DNA of 34,234 nucleotides. It comes from Streptomyces sp. Ru71. GTDB taxonomy: Bacteria; Actinomycetota; Actinomycetes; Streptomycetales; Streptomycetaceae. This document shows, piece after piece, positions 24,342 through 32,779 of the stretch. The notes beneath the pieces were generated by a model that was not told the DNA's origin, did no database searches, and saw nothing but the letters and a program-made list of their open reading frames with translations. The DNA lies in assembly GCF_002920535.1 (NCBI RefSeq), contig NZ_PQSS01000078.1, positions 1 through 34,234 of the forward strand, written 5' to 3'. Numbering within the stretch: the stretch's first letter is position 1; each line of letters begins with the position of its first letter. Position numbers and translations under genes: made by a program.

Positions 24342-25187
24342 TCAGACGCCGAGCAGGGCCCGCATCCGTTCGGCGGCGTGCACGGCGGCCGGGCCGCAGC
24401 AGTTGTTGAACAGCACGTGGAGCCGGTCCGCCGCCTCCGCCGAGGCCCGCAGGCGCGGCACCCACTGCTTCAGCTCCGCGTCCGTGTACCGGTGCCGGAA
24501 GCGGTCCTCCTTGCTGCCGGTCCCCCAGGCGGGGCTGCGGCCGTGGAAGCGGACGACGGACAGCCCGGGTGAGGTGACCGGGACGACGGGCGGCACGGAC
24601 GCCGGCAGTCCCTGGGCCATGTCCACGCCGACCGCGGCGAAGCCGTACCGCCGCAGCAAGGCGTGCGTGTCGTCGTACCGTTCACCGCTCCACCACTGCG
24701 GGTGGCGGAACTCGACGGCGACGGGCCAGCCGGCGGTCCGTGCGGCGTGCTCGCCGAGGATCTCCTCGGCCCGGGCGCCGGGGCGCAGCCAGGGCGGGAA
24801 CTGGAACAGCACGGCGCCCAGGCGGCCGGCCGCGCGCAGCGGTTCGAGCGCGCCGGCGAAGCGGGACCACACCTCGTCCAGCACCTTCGCGTCCCGGCTG
24901 TCGGCGGGCAGACCGTCCGGCAGGGTGCCGGGCCTGGTGGGGTGCCCGGTCAGCAGGGAGAACGCCTTCACGTCGAAGAGGAAACCATCGGGCGTCCGCT
25001 CCGCCCACAGGCGGCTGTTGCGTACGGAGGGCAGCGCGTAGTAGGTCGCGTCGACCTCGACGACCGGGAACCGCTCGGCGTAGTACCGCAGCCGCCCCTC
25101 CGGGTCCCGCCGACCGGCCGGGTACCAGCCGCTGCCGACGAGTGCCCGGTCGGTCCACGAGCAGGTGCCCACGAGGATGTCGCCCAT
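24342..25187 (-). CDS. DUF72 (YecE-like) TIM-barrel protein
   Basis: A 281-residue DUF72 protein. The start is typical (MGDILVGTCSWTDRALV), followed by LRYYAERFPVVEVDATYYALPS, FLFDVKAFSLLTGHPT, AVEFRHPQWW and the C-terminal LHVLFNNCCGPAAVHAAERM. The fold is a TIM barrel related to sugar-phosphate isomerase-like proteins, but no reaction is established for the family. It stands alone, convergent with the beta-glucosidase gene across a 60-bp gap that contains GGAGCGGGCCGC twice. Start is ATG 25187. Confidence 0.88.
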   Translation of the reverse strand: MGDILVGTCSWTDRALVGSGWYPAGRRDPEGRLRYYAERFPVVEVDATYYALPSVRNSRLWAERTPDGFLFDVKAFSLLTGHPTRPGTLPDGLPADSRDAKVLDEVWSRFAGALEPLRAAGRLGAVLFQFPPWLRPGARAEEILGEHAARTAGWPVAVEFRHPQWWSGERYDDTHALLRRYGFAAVGVDMAQGLPASVPPVVPVTSPGLSVVRFHGRSPAWGTGSKEDRFRHRYTDAELKQWVPRLRASAEAADRLHVLFNNCCGPAAVHAAERMRALLGV

Positions 25188-25293
25188 GACGGGCCGGTTA
25201 CCCCAACGCCGTCTTCCTATGGGGCGGTTGCGGAACTGCCCCGTGACCGAACGTCACATGGCGTCCCGTCGGAGAACGGCCTGGGCGCCCGGC

Positions 25294-25353
25294 CCGTCAG
25301 AAGCGCGGCGAGGGTGCCTGGGCCGTCAGAAGCGCGGCGAGGGCGCCTGGGCC
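25294..25353. repeat. 29-bp tandem duplication across the MFS gene end
   Basis: About 31 bases from 25294 recur with one mismatch from 25323, an offset of 29 bp. The unit holds the last eight codons (AQAPSPRF) and stop of the transporter gene on the minus strand, so the duplicate downstream copy repeats the gene terminus in another frame. Confidence 0.8.
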
Positions 25354-26834
25354 TCCACCAACCGGGCCGCCTCCTCCGGGGTTTCGACCGACGGCGGCGA
25401 CCCGTCGAGGGGACGGCGGGCCGTCTCCTTCATGCAGGCCACGGCGGCGACACCGACGAGGGCCGCGGCCATGGCGTAGTACGCGGGCATCAGATCGCTT
25501 CCGGTGGCCGAGATCAGGGCCGTGACGACGAGCGGGGTCGTGCCGCCGAACAGGGAGGCGGAGAGGTTGTAGCCGACGGACAGGGAGCCGTAGCGCACCT
25601 GCGTGGGGAAGAGCGCGGGCAGTGCGGCGGACATCGTGCCGAGCAGACACACCAGGGACAGCCCGAGCAGCAGCATGCCCGCCGCGACCGCGACCGGGCT
25701 GCCCTGGCCGACCAGCCCGAACGCCGGGAGGGACAGCACGGCGAAGCCGAGCATGCCGGCCATCAGCAGCGGCTTGCGGCCCAGCCGGTCGGACAGCCGG
25801 CCGACCTGGTTGATCAGCAGCATCAGCAGCACCATGGTGGCGATGAGGATCAGCAGGCCGTGCGTCTCGGAGTAGCCCATCTCGTCCGACAGATACGTCG
25901 GCATGTACGACAGCAGCATGTAGTCGGCGATGTTGTACGCGCCGACCAGGCACACGCACAGGATCAGCGTCCGCCAGTGCTCCCGGAAGATCTTCGCCAG
26001 GTCGCCCCGCGCGGTGGTCTCCACGGTGGACGCCGCCTCCGAGGCGCGGTGCACGGAGTCGTCCTCCAGCTTCTGGAACGCGGGTGTCTCGTCCAGCCGC
26101 AGCCGCAGGTACAGGCCGACCAGCCCGATCGGCCCGGCCACCAGGAACGGCACCCGCCAGCCCCAGTCCTGCATGCCCTGGTCGCCGAGCCACGCGGTCA
26201 GCGCGGTGACCAGGCCCGCGGCGCCGACGTATCCGGCGAGGGTGCCCAGTTCGAGGAAGCTGCCGAAGAAGCCGCGCCGCCGGTCGGGCGCGTACTCGGC
26301 GATGAAGGTGGACGCGCCGCCGTACTCGCCGCCCGTGGAGAAGCCCTGGACCAGGCGGAAGAGGATCAGCAGGACGGGTGCCCAGAAGCCGATGGCCGCG
26401 TAGGAGGGGATCAGGCCGATCGCACAGGTGCCGACCGCCATCATGATCATGGTGAGGGCGAGCACGCTCTTGCGGCCGATGCGGTCGCCGAGCGGCCCGA
26501 ACACCATGCCGCCGAGGGGCCTCACCAGGAAGGACACGGCGAAGGTGGCGAACGACGACAGCAGCTGGACGGTGTCGTTCCCGGACGGGAAGAAGACGTG
26601 TCCGAGGGTGACCGCGAGATAGCTGTAGATGCCGAAGTCGAACCACTCCATGGCGTTGCCGAGCGAGGCCGCCTTCACCGCGCGCTGCACGGCCGCCTCG
26701 TCGGTCACCGTGATGTCGGTGCGGCGCAGCGGGGGGTTGCGGCGCCGTCTCGCCGCACGGAACAGCGCGCGATGACGGCGTTCGGCCTCGCGATCGGCAG
26801 CGGCCTCAAAGGTGTCGGGCTCGCCGGGCGCCAT
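25326..26834 (-). CDS. MFS metabolite/proton symporter (ProP-like)
   Basis: A 502-residue major facilitator of the metabolite:H+ symporter group (ProP/KgtP/ShiA). Twelve helices are expected, starting near residue 58 (NAMEWFDFGIYSYLAVTLGHVFF), with the group signatures GPLGDRIGRKSVL between helices 2 and 3, RLVQGFSTGGEYGGASTF, and LSDRLGRKPLL in the second half. Family substrates are osmolytes such as proline or betaine, or organic acids; the sequence does not settle which. The first 50 or so residues are a hydrophilic basic stretch that is longer than usual. Start: ATG 26834 after AAGGAGA at good spacing. Confidence 0.85.
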   Translation of the reverse strand: MAPGEPDTFEAAADREAERRHRALFRAARRRRNPPLRRTDITVTDEAAVQRAVKAASLGNAMEWFDFGIYSYLAVTLGHVFFPSGNDTVQLLSSFATFAVSFLVRPLGGMVFGPLGDRIGRKSVLALTMIMMAVGTCAIGLIPSYAAIGFWAPVLLILFRLVQGFSTGGEYGGASTFIAEYAPDRRRGFFGSFLELGTLAGYVGAAGLVTALTAWLGDQGMQDWGWRVPFLVAGPIGLVGLYLRLRLDETPAFQKLEDDSVHRASEAASTVETTARGDLAKIFREHWRTLILCVCLVGAYNIADYMLLSYMPTYLSDEMGYSETHGLLILIATMVLLMLLINQVGRLSDRLGRKPLLMAGMLGFAVLSLPAFGLVGQGSPVAVAAGMLLLGLSLVCLLGTMSAALPALFPTQVRYGSLSVGYNLSASLFGGTTPLVVTALISATGSDLMPAYYAMAAALVGVAAVACMKETARRPLDGSPPSVETPEEAARLVEAQAPSPRF

Positions 26835-27099
26835 GAGGTCTCCTTTCGAGCGGACGGGGACAACCGCAAGATCGCCTGCTCACTTCGCGCGGGCGCAAAC
26901 CGGACGGCGCGGCAGAGGGAGGTTCGTCACGTGGCACGGGACCCCGGCGCACCGCATGGACGTGGCGGGGACCGCGTGGCCGGGCCGGTGGACCCCGCGT
27001 GCCCCGGGGGAAATCGCGTCGCCCGGATGCGTGCCGCCCCTCGGGAGGCGCATTCTTGCTGTGTCGCCCCACGCGGCGGCGCACCGACGAGGTAGAGCG

Positions 27100-29616
27100 A
27101 TGACTGCGAGCGCCGGGGACGGACAGCGGCCACCCGGGTGGTCGGCCGCGCTGCTGACCGACGCCGCGACACAGGCGGCCCGCGCGACCGGCGCCCGGGT
27201 CGCGGCCGTGTACCTGCGCTCGCCCGACCCCGCCACGCTGCGGCTGGCCGTGCTGTCCGGGCTGCCCGGAGCCCTGTTCCGGCCGTGGTGGGGGCTGCAC
27301 GTCGAGCAGCCGTTCCCGGTCGCCGACGCGCACCGGCTGCGGGCCCCGGTGGTGCTGGCGAACCCCGCCGAGACGATGCGCCGCTATCCGCAGTTCGCGG
27401 CCGGGCTGCCGTTCCCGTTCGGCTCCGTGTCCGTGCCGGTCGTGCACGCCTCGCGTGCGTTCGGTGTGCTGGTCGTGCTGTGCCCGCCCGTCGCGGACGC
27501 CGCCGAGCTGGTGCCGCGGCGCCAGACGCTCACCTCGCTCGCCGACCGGCTCGCCGAGGACCTGGACCGCGTCGCGGCCACCGGCGCGGAGGTCACCTGG
27601 GACGCGGCGCCGCTTGACGTGCGGCCACCGGGCCCCGGTCCGGCCGGCGGGAGGGTCGGCTGTCTGACCTGGGATCCGGTGACCGACCGGCTCACCGCGG
27701 ACGTCCAGGCGCGGGCCCTGCTCGGGGCGCCGGCCACGCTGTTCCCGGCACGGCTCGACGCGCTGCGGGCCGTCGCCCCGGAACTGCCGGCGCTGCTGCG
27801 CGAAGCGGCGCACGGCCGGCCGCCGCCCCTACCGTTGCCGGTGCGCGGCGCCGACGGCGCGCTGCGGCTGGTGCTGCTGTGGGCGCCGCGGTCGGCGCAG
27901 GGCCGCCCGTCGGTCGACGCGGTACTCCTCGATCCGGGGTCCGGCGCCCTGGCCGACGGAGCGGCCGACCTGCTGCCGCAGGGTGTGTTCTGCCTGGACC
28001 GCCTGGGGGTGGTCGGCTACGCCAACGCGCGCGCCGCGCAGCTGCTGGCCCTGGAGCGCGACCTGCTGCTCGGCCGTCCGCTGTGGGAGGCCGTGCCGTG
28101 GCTGGACCAGCCCGGCCTGGAGGACCATCTGCGCGCCGCGCTGCTGACCCAGGAGCCGGTGCACTTCCAGGTCCGGCGCCCTGGGTCCGAGACGCGTGAG
28201 GCGTACGAGGGCGACTGGCTCGCCCTGTCCGTCCATCCCGGCGCGCACATCCTGACCTGCACGGTCGCCCCGGCCAGCCGGGTGCCGGAGCCCCCTTGGC
28301 CGCCCGTCGGCAGCGGCCCGGCGGCGGAACACACGCCGGACGCCGACGCGGACGGCGCGCAGCCGCGCGTCACGGCTGCCGCCGCGCTGCGGTACCGGCC
28401 GATCGCCCTGGCCATCGCGCTGTCCGAGGCGGTCACGGCGCGGCAGGTGTCCGCGGTGGTGGTGCAGGAGCTGCTGCCCGCGTTCGGCGGCCGCCGGCTG
28501 GCCATCTACCTGCTCCAGGAACGGCATCTGTACCTGGCCTGGGAGACCGGCTTCCCGGAGGGCTTCCTCACCCCGTTCGAGGGGGTGGCCCTGGACGCGC
28601 GGCTGCCGGGCGTCGAGACGCTCACCACGGGCCGCCCGCTGTTCTTCGATTCCATGGAGCAGCTGGGGGCCGCCTACCCGGGCATCCCGCTGGACGCCAC
28701 CGAGGGCGCCCGTGCCTTCCTGCCGCTGATCGCCTCGGGCCGTCCGGTCGGCTCCTGCATCCTCGGCTTCGACCGCTCGCGCAGCTTCAGCACCGAGGAG
28801 CGCACGGTGCTCACCGCGCTCGCCGGGCTGATCGCCCATGTGATGGAGAAGGCGCAGCGCTACGACACCGAGGCCGCCCTGGCGCACGGGCTGCAGCAGG
28901 CGCTGCTGCCCCGGGGCCTGCCCGTGCACCCTCGGGTGGAGACGGCGGGGCGGTATCTGCCGGGCACCGAGGGCATGGACGTGGGCGGCGACTGGTACGA
29001 CGTGGTGCCGTCCGGGGACGGGCTGGCACTGGTGATCGGGGACGTGCAGGGGCACGGGGTGCAGGCGGCGGCCACGATGGGGCAGCTGCGCAGCGCGGTG
29101 CGGGCGTTCGCGCTGAGCGACCGGCCGCCCGAGGAGGTGGTGAGCGGCACCAACCGGCTGCTCATCGATCTCGACCCGGGGCAGTTCGCGAGCTGCTGCT
29201 ATGTCCGCCTGGACCCGGTCACGGGGGTGGCCCGGGTGGTGCGGGCCGGGCATCCGCCGCCCCTGCTGCGGGAGGCGGACGGCCGCGCCCGCGTGGTGGA
29301 CCTGCCCGGCGGTGTCGTCCTCGGCGTCGACCCGGCCGCCCGCTACCCGGTGGCGGAGCTGCGGATGGCACCGGGCGCGGTGCTGGCCCTGTACACCGAC
29401 GGGCTGGTGGAGCGGCCCGGCTTCGACATCGACGACGGCATCGCGGCGCTGCGTCTCGCCCTGACCCGGGCCGGCGCACCCGGTACGGACCCGGGCTGCC
29501 GCTCCCTTGCGGACGTCGCCGACCGGCTCACCGCGACGGCCCGGAACGCCGACCGCCCCGACGACATCGCCCTGCTCCTCGCCGCACTCACCGGGCGCGA
29601 CGCCGGCGACGTGTGA
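27100..29616 (+). CDS. Soluble SpoIIE-type PP2C phosphatase with GAF and PAS domains
   Basis: An 838-residue serine phosphatase of the anti-anti-sigma (RsbU/SpoIIE) type, with no membrane segment. N-terminal GAF-like domain about 15-158; a poorly defined PAS-like segment about 180-275; a PAS domain about 288-392 (GVFCLDRLGVVGYANARAAQLLAL); a second GAF about 435-587; and PP2C about 610-830. Metal-binding blocks are GGDWYDVV (Asp631), GDVQGHG, LYTDGLVE and PDDIALLL, all intact. There is no kinase domain, unlike the next gene. Start: ATG 27100 with GAGG seven bases upstream; the open frame upstream is not used. Likely substrate: a phosphorylated STAS protein elsewhere in the genome. Confidence 0.88.
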   Translation: MTASAGDGQRPPGWSAALLTDAATQAARATGARVAAVYLRSPDPATLRLAVLSGLPGALFRPWWGLHVEQPFPVADAHRLRAPVVLANPAETMRRYPQFAAGLPFPFGSVSVPVVHASRAFGVLVVLCPPVADAAELVPRRQTLTSLADRLAEDLDRVAATGAEVTWDAAPLDVRPPGPGPAGGRVGCLTWDPVTDRLTADVQARALLGAPATLFPARLDALRAVAPELPALLREAAHGRPPPLPLPVRGADGALRLVLLWAPRSAQGRPSVDAVLLDPGSGALADGAADLLPQGVFCLDRLGVVGYANARAAQLLALERDLLLGRPLWEAVPWLDQPGLEDHLRAALLTQEPVHFQVRRPGSETREAYEGDWLALSVHPGAHILTCTVAPASRVPEPPWPPVGSGPAAEHTPDADADGAQPRVTAAAALRYRPIALAIALSEAVTARQVSAVVVQELLPAFGGRRLAIYLLQERHLYLAWETGFPEGFLTPFEGVALDARLPGVETLTTGRPLFFDSMEQLGAAYPGIPLDATEGARAFLPLIASGRPVGSCILGFDRSRSFSTEERTVLTALAGLIAHVMEKAQRYDTEAALAHGLQQALLPRGLPVHPRVETAGRYLPGTEGMDVGGDWYDVVPSGDGLALVIGDVQGHGVQAAATMGQLRSAVRAFALSDRPPEEVVSGTNRLLIDLDPGQFASCCYVRLDPVTGVARVVRAGHPPPLLREADGRARVVDLPGGVVLGVDPAARYPVAELRMAPGAVLALYTDGLVERPGFDIDDGIAALRLALTRAGAPGTDPGCRSLADVADRLTATARNADRPDDIALLLAALTGRDAGDV

Positions 29617-29823
29617 CGCGGTGCTGGCGGGCGGACCGCGGCTTCAGGCCGCGTCGGTCCGACGGGGCGGTGACCGTCGGACCGCCGCGGAGCCCCCCGG
29701 CATCCCGAGGCGCCCATGGCCTGAAGAAACGCCCCAGCCGCGGGCCAGGACGGCACGGCGGGCCCACCCGACGGGGTGTGATGCCCCTCGCCTCACACGG
29801 CGCGGCAGTGTAGACATGGGCAC

Positions 29824-32628
29824 ATGGTCCGACTTCTGGGTCGATCCGGGACCCGCTCGACCCGGCGTCCCGGCAGCCGGCGAACCCCGCACGGCCATGA
29901 CGGCGTGCCCCGCACGGGCGGCCGTCGCCCCCGGACGGTTCCGGTGGCGGCCCCGCCCGCCGCGCGGCGCAGGGGGCCCGGGCGCACCCGCCGGGCGCCG
30001 GCGGGGCTGCGCGCCACGCTCGGCAGGCGCAGCCTGGCCGGACAGGTGTTCTTCCTCAACGTCGTCATCGTGCTGCTGCTCGTCGTGGCCGCGGTGGTGG
30101 CGCTGCTGCTGCAGGTGCGCAACGACACCACGAGCGAGGCCCGCAACCGCTCTCTCGCGGTCGCCGAGACCTTCGCCAACGCCCCCGGCACCAGCGCGGC
30201 GCTGCGCGGCCCGGATCCCAGCGCCGTCCTGCAACCGCGCGCCGAGGCGGCCCGCAAGGGGGCGAACGTCGACTTCATCGTCGTGACGAACACCGACGGC
30301 ATCCGCTACACCCATCCCAAGCCGGACCGCATCGGCAAGAAGTTCGTCGGAACGATCGCGCCCGCGCTGGCCGGGGGCACGGTCGTGGAGGAGATCAACG
30401 GCACGATCGGCCGGCTGGTGCAGGCGGTGGTGCCGGTGCGGGCGCCCGACGGGAAGGTGGTCGGCCTGGTGTCGGCCGGGATCACCACCGCGCACGTGGG
30501 CGGCGCGGCCGACCGCCAGCTGCCGCTGGTGCTGGCCGCCGCGGGCACCGGACTGGCCCTGGCCACCGGCGGCACGGCACTGGTGAGCCGCCGGCTGCTG
30601 CGCCAGACCCACGGCCTGGGCCCACGCGAGATGACCCGCATGTACGAGCATCACGACGCGGTGCTGCACTCGGTGCGCGAGGGCGTGCTCATCGTCGGCG
30701 ACGACGGTGAACTGCTGCTGGCCAACGACGAGGCGCACCGGCTTCTCGGCCTGCCCGCCGACGCCGAGCTGCACAATGTGCTGGACCTGGGCCTGGAGGC
30801 GGACACCGCCGAGCTGCTGGCCTCGGGCCGCGTCGCCACCGACGAGGTGCACCTGGTCGGCGACAAGCTGCTGGCGATCAACCAGCGGCCCACCGACCTG
30901 GAGGGCGGCCCGTCCGGCAGTGTGGCCACGCTGCGCGACTCCACCGAGCTGCGGGCCCTGTCCGGCCGGGCGGAGGCGGCCCGCGAACGGCTGGACCTGC
31001 TGTACGCGGCCGGGGTCGGCATCGGCACCAGCCTGGACGTGACCCGGACGGCGAAGGAGCTGGCCGAGCTGGCCGTGCCCCGCTTCGCGGACTTCGTGAC
31101 GGTGGACCTGTTCGACGCCGTGCTCGCCGGGGAGGAGCCGGATCCGGGCGGTGCGCTGCGCCGTACGGCGGTCAGCGGGGTCCGCGGGGACGCGCCGCTG
31201 TATCCGCTGGGCCGGCAGCTGCGGTTCGTGGACTCCTCGCCGCACGGGGTGAGTCTGCGCACGGGCCAGGCGGTCAGCGAGCCGAGTCTGGCCCGGGCCG
31301 CGGGCTGGCAGGCGCAGGACCAGGAGCGTTCGGCGCAGGTGGTGGAGTTCGGGATCCACTCGCTGATCACCGTGCCGGTGCGGGCCGGGGGCCGGGTGCT
31401 GGGCGTGGTGAGCTTCTGGCGCTCCCAGCGGCCCGAGCCGTTCGACGCGGACGAGGTGGCCCTGGCGGAGGAGCTGGTCACCCGGGCCGCGGTGGCCATC
31501 GACAACGCACGCCGCTACACGCGCGAGCACGGGCTGGCGGTGACGCTCCAGCGCAGCCTGCTGCCGCGCAGCCTGCCCGCGCAGGACGCGCTGGACATCG
31601 CCTACCGGTATCTGCCGGCGCAGGCCGGGGTGGGCGGCGACTGGTTCGACGTCCTGCCGCTGTCGGGCGCCCGGGTGGCGCTGGTGGTGGGCGATGTCGT
31701 CGGCCACGGGCTGCACGCGGCGGCGACGATGGGCCGGCTGCGCACCGCCGTGCACAACTTCTCCGCGCTCGACCTGGCGCCGGACGAGCTGCTGACGCTG
31801 CTGGACGAGCTGGTGGCGCGGATCGACCAGGACGAGGCCACGGACACCACCGCCGCCCCGGTCAGCGGGGCGACCTGTCTGTACGCGGTGTACGACCCGG
31901 TGGCGCGGCGCTGCACGATGGCCCGGGCCGGGCATCCGCCGCCGGCGGTGGTGCGGCCGGACGGCACCGTGGAGTTCGCCGAGGTCCCGGCCGGGCCGCC
32001 GCTGGGGCTCGGCGGGCTGCCGTTCGAGGCGGTGGAGCTGGACCTGGCGGAGGGCAGCCGGCTGGTGCTGTACACGGACGGGCTGGTGGAGGACCGGGAC
32101 CGGGACATCGACTCCGGTCTGGAGCTGCTGCGCGGGGCGCTGGCCGGGTCGGGCTCCTCGCCGGAGGAGACCTGCCGGGCGGTGCTGGACACGCTGCTGC
32201 CGGCCCGCCCGGCCGACGACATCGCGCTGCTCGTCGCGCGCACCCGGGCGCTGGGCCCCGACCAGGTGGTCGAGCGGGAGGTGCCGATGGAGGCGTCGGC
32301 GGTGAAGGAGGTGCGCGCCTTCGTCACCCGGCAGCTGGCGGAGTGGGGCCTGGAGGAGCTGGAGTTCACCACGGAGCTGATCCTCAGCGAGCTGGTGACC
32401 AACGCGATCCGGTACGGCAGCGCCCCGGTGCGGGTGCGGCTGCTGCGTGACCGCAGCCTGATCTGCGAGGTCTTCGACGGCAGCAACACCTCGCCGCACC
32501 TGCGCTATGCGGCGCTGTCCGACGAGGGCGGGCGCGGTCTGTTCCTGGTGGCGCAGATGACGGAGCGCTGGGGGACGCGGTACACCCAGCAAGGCAAGAT
32601 CATCTGGGCGGAGCAGCCGCTGCCGTGA
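29824..32628 (+). CDS. Membrane sensor SpoIIE phosphatase with CitA/DcuS-like sensor and HATPase anti-sigma kinase domain
   Basis: A 934-residue protein. Basic N-terminus (1-70), helix 1 (about 73-97), an outside sensor (98-230), helix 2 (about 232-254), PAS (about 278-375), GAF (about 390-562), PP2C phosphatase (about 590-806) and a C-terminal HATPase of the RsbW type (about 818-930). The sensor contains FIVVTNTDGIRYTHPKP then IGKKF, the hallmark of CitA/DcuS sensors for citrate or C4-dicarboxylates. PP2C metal sites: GGDWFDVL, GDVVGHG, LYTDGLVE, ADDIALL. The kinase N-box is ELILSELVTNAIRYG. One chain thus holds both the kinase and phosphatase of an anti-sigma switch. ATG 29824 lacks a ribosome site; TAGACA seven bases upstream may mean leaderless. 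Confidence 0.85.
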   Translation: MVRLLGRSGTRSTRRPGSRRTPHGHDGVPRTGGRRPRTVPVAAPPAARRRGPGRTRRAPAGLRATLGRRSLAGQVFFLNVVIVLLLVVAAVVALLLQVRNDTTSEARNRSLAVAETFANAPGTSAALRGPDPSAVLQPRAEAARKGANVDFIVVTNTDGIRYTHPKPDRIGKKFVGTIAPALAGGTVVEEINGTIGRLVQAVVPVRAPDGKVVGLVSAGITTAHVGGAADRQLPLVLAAAGTGLALATGGTALVSRRLLRQTHGLGPREMTRMYEHHDAVLHSVREGVLIVGDDGELLLANDEAHRLLGLPADAELHNVLDLGLEADTAELLASGRVATDEVHLVGDKLLAINQRPTDLEGGPSGSVATLRDSTELRALSGRAEAARERLDLLYAAGVGIGTSLDVTRTAKELAELAVPRFADFVTVDLFDAVLAGEEPDPGGALRRTAVSGVRGDAPLYPLGRQLRFVDSSPHGVSLRTGQAVSEPSLARAAGWQAQDQERSAQVVEFGIHSLITVPVRAGGRVLGVVSFWRSQRPEPFDADEVALAEELVTRAAVAIDNARRYTREHGLAVTLQRSLLPRSLPAQDALDIAYRYLPAQAGVGGDWFDVLPLSGARVALVVGDVVGHGLHAAATMGRLRTAVHNFSALDLAPDELLTLLDELVARIDQDEATDTTAAPVSGATCLYAVYDPVARRCTMARAGHPPPAVVRPDGTVEFAEVPAGPPLGLGGLPFEAVELDLAEGSRLVLYTDGLVEDRDRDIDSGLELLRGALAGSGSSPEETCRAVLDTLLPARPADDIALLVARTRALGPDQVVEREVPMEASAVKEVRAFVTRQLAEWGLEELEFTTELILSELVTNAIRYGSAPVRVRLLRDRSLICEVFDGSNTSPHLRYAALSDEGGRGLFLVAQMTERWGTRYTQQGKIIWAEQPLP

Positions 32629-32650
32629 GCCGGCGGGGGGCCAGGTCATC

Positions 32651-32683
32651 AAGCGGGCCTTTGAGATCCCATAAGGCCCGCTT
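32651..32683 (+). terminator. Perfect 11-bp hairpin after the sensor phosphatase gene
   Basis: AAGCGGGCCTT (32651-32661) pairs fully with AAGGCCCGCTT (32673-32683) around an 11-base loop, 22 bases after the stop. No T run follows. AGGTCAT flanks it as a direct repeat (32643-32649 and 32687-32693), so a protein-binding role cannot be excluded. Confidence 0.6.
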
Positions 32684-32714
32684 ATGAGGTCATAGGGCGA
32701 ACCCGCGTACCGAC

Positions 32715-32744
32715 TTAGGCTGCCCTTAGTTTAGGCTTCCCGTC
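32715..32744 (+). promoter_or_regulatory. TTAGGCT repeats resembling an iron box, upstream of fprA
   Basis: TTAGGCT occurs at 32715-32721 and 32731-32737, with another TTAG at 32726. Against the IdeR/DmdR consensus TTAGGTTAGGCTAACCTAA the segment from 32726 matches 13 of 19 bases, with an almost complete left half and a poor right half. It lies 36-65 bases before the fprA start, where the promoter must be. TAGGCT (32732-32737) could itself be the -10. Confidence 0.35.
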
Positions 32745-32779
32745 GAGTCGATCATTCGCCGCTCGAAGGGAAACCCGTC

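Noticed and set aside
29644..32652. A 1002-codon open frame antisense to the membrane SpoIIE gene
   Set aside because: The plus strand encodes a full multi-domain protein with intact motifs; the antisense product has none and is His/Gln/Arg-rich.
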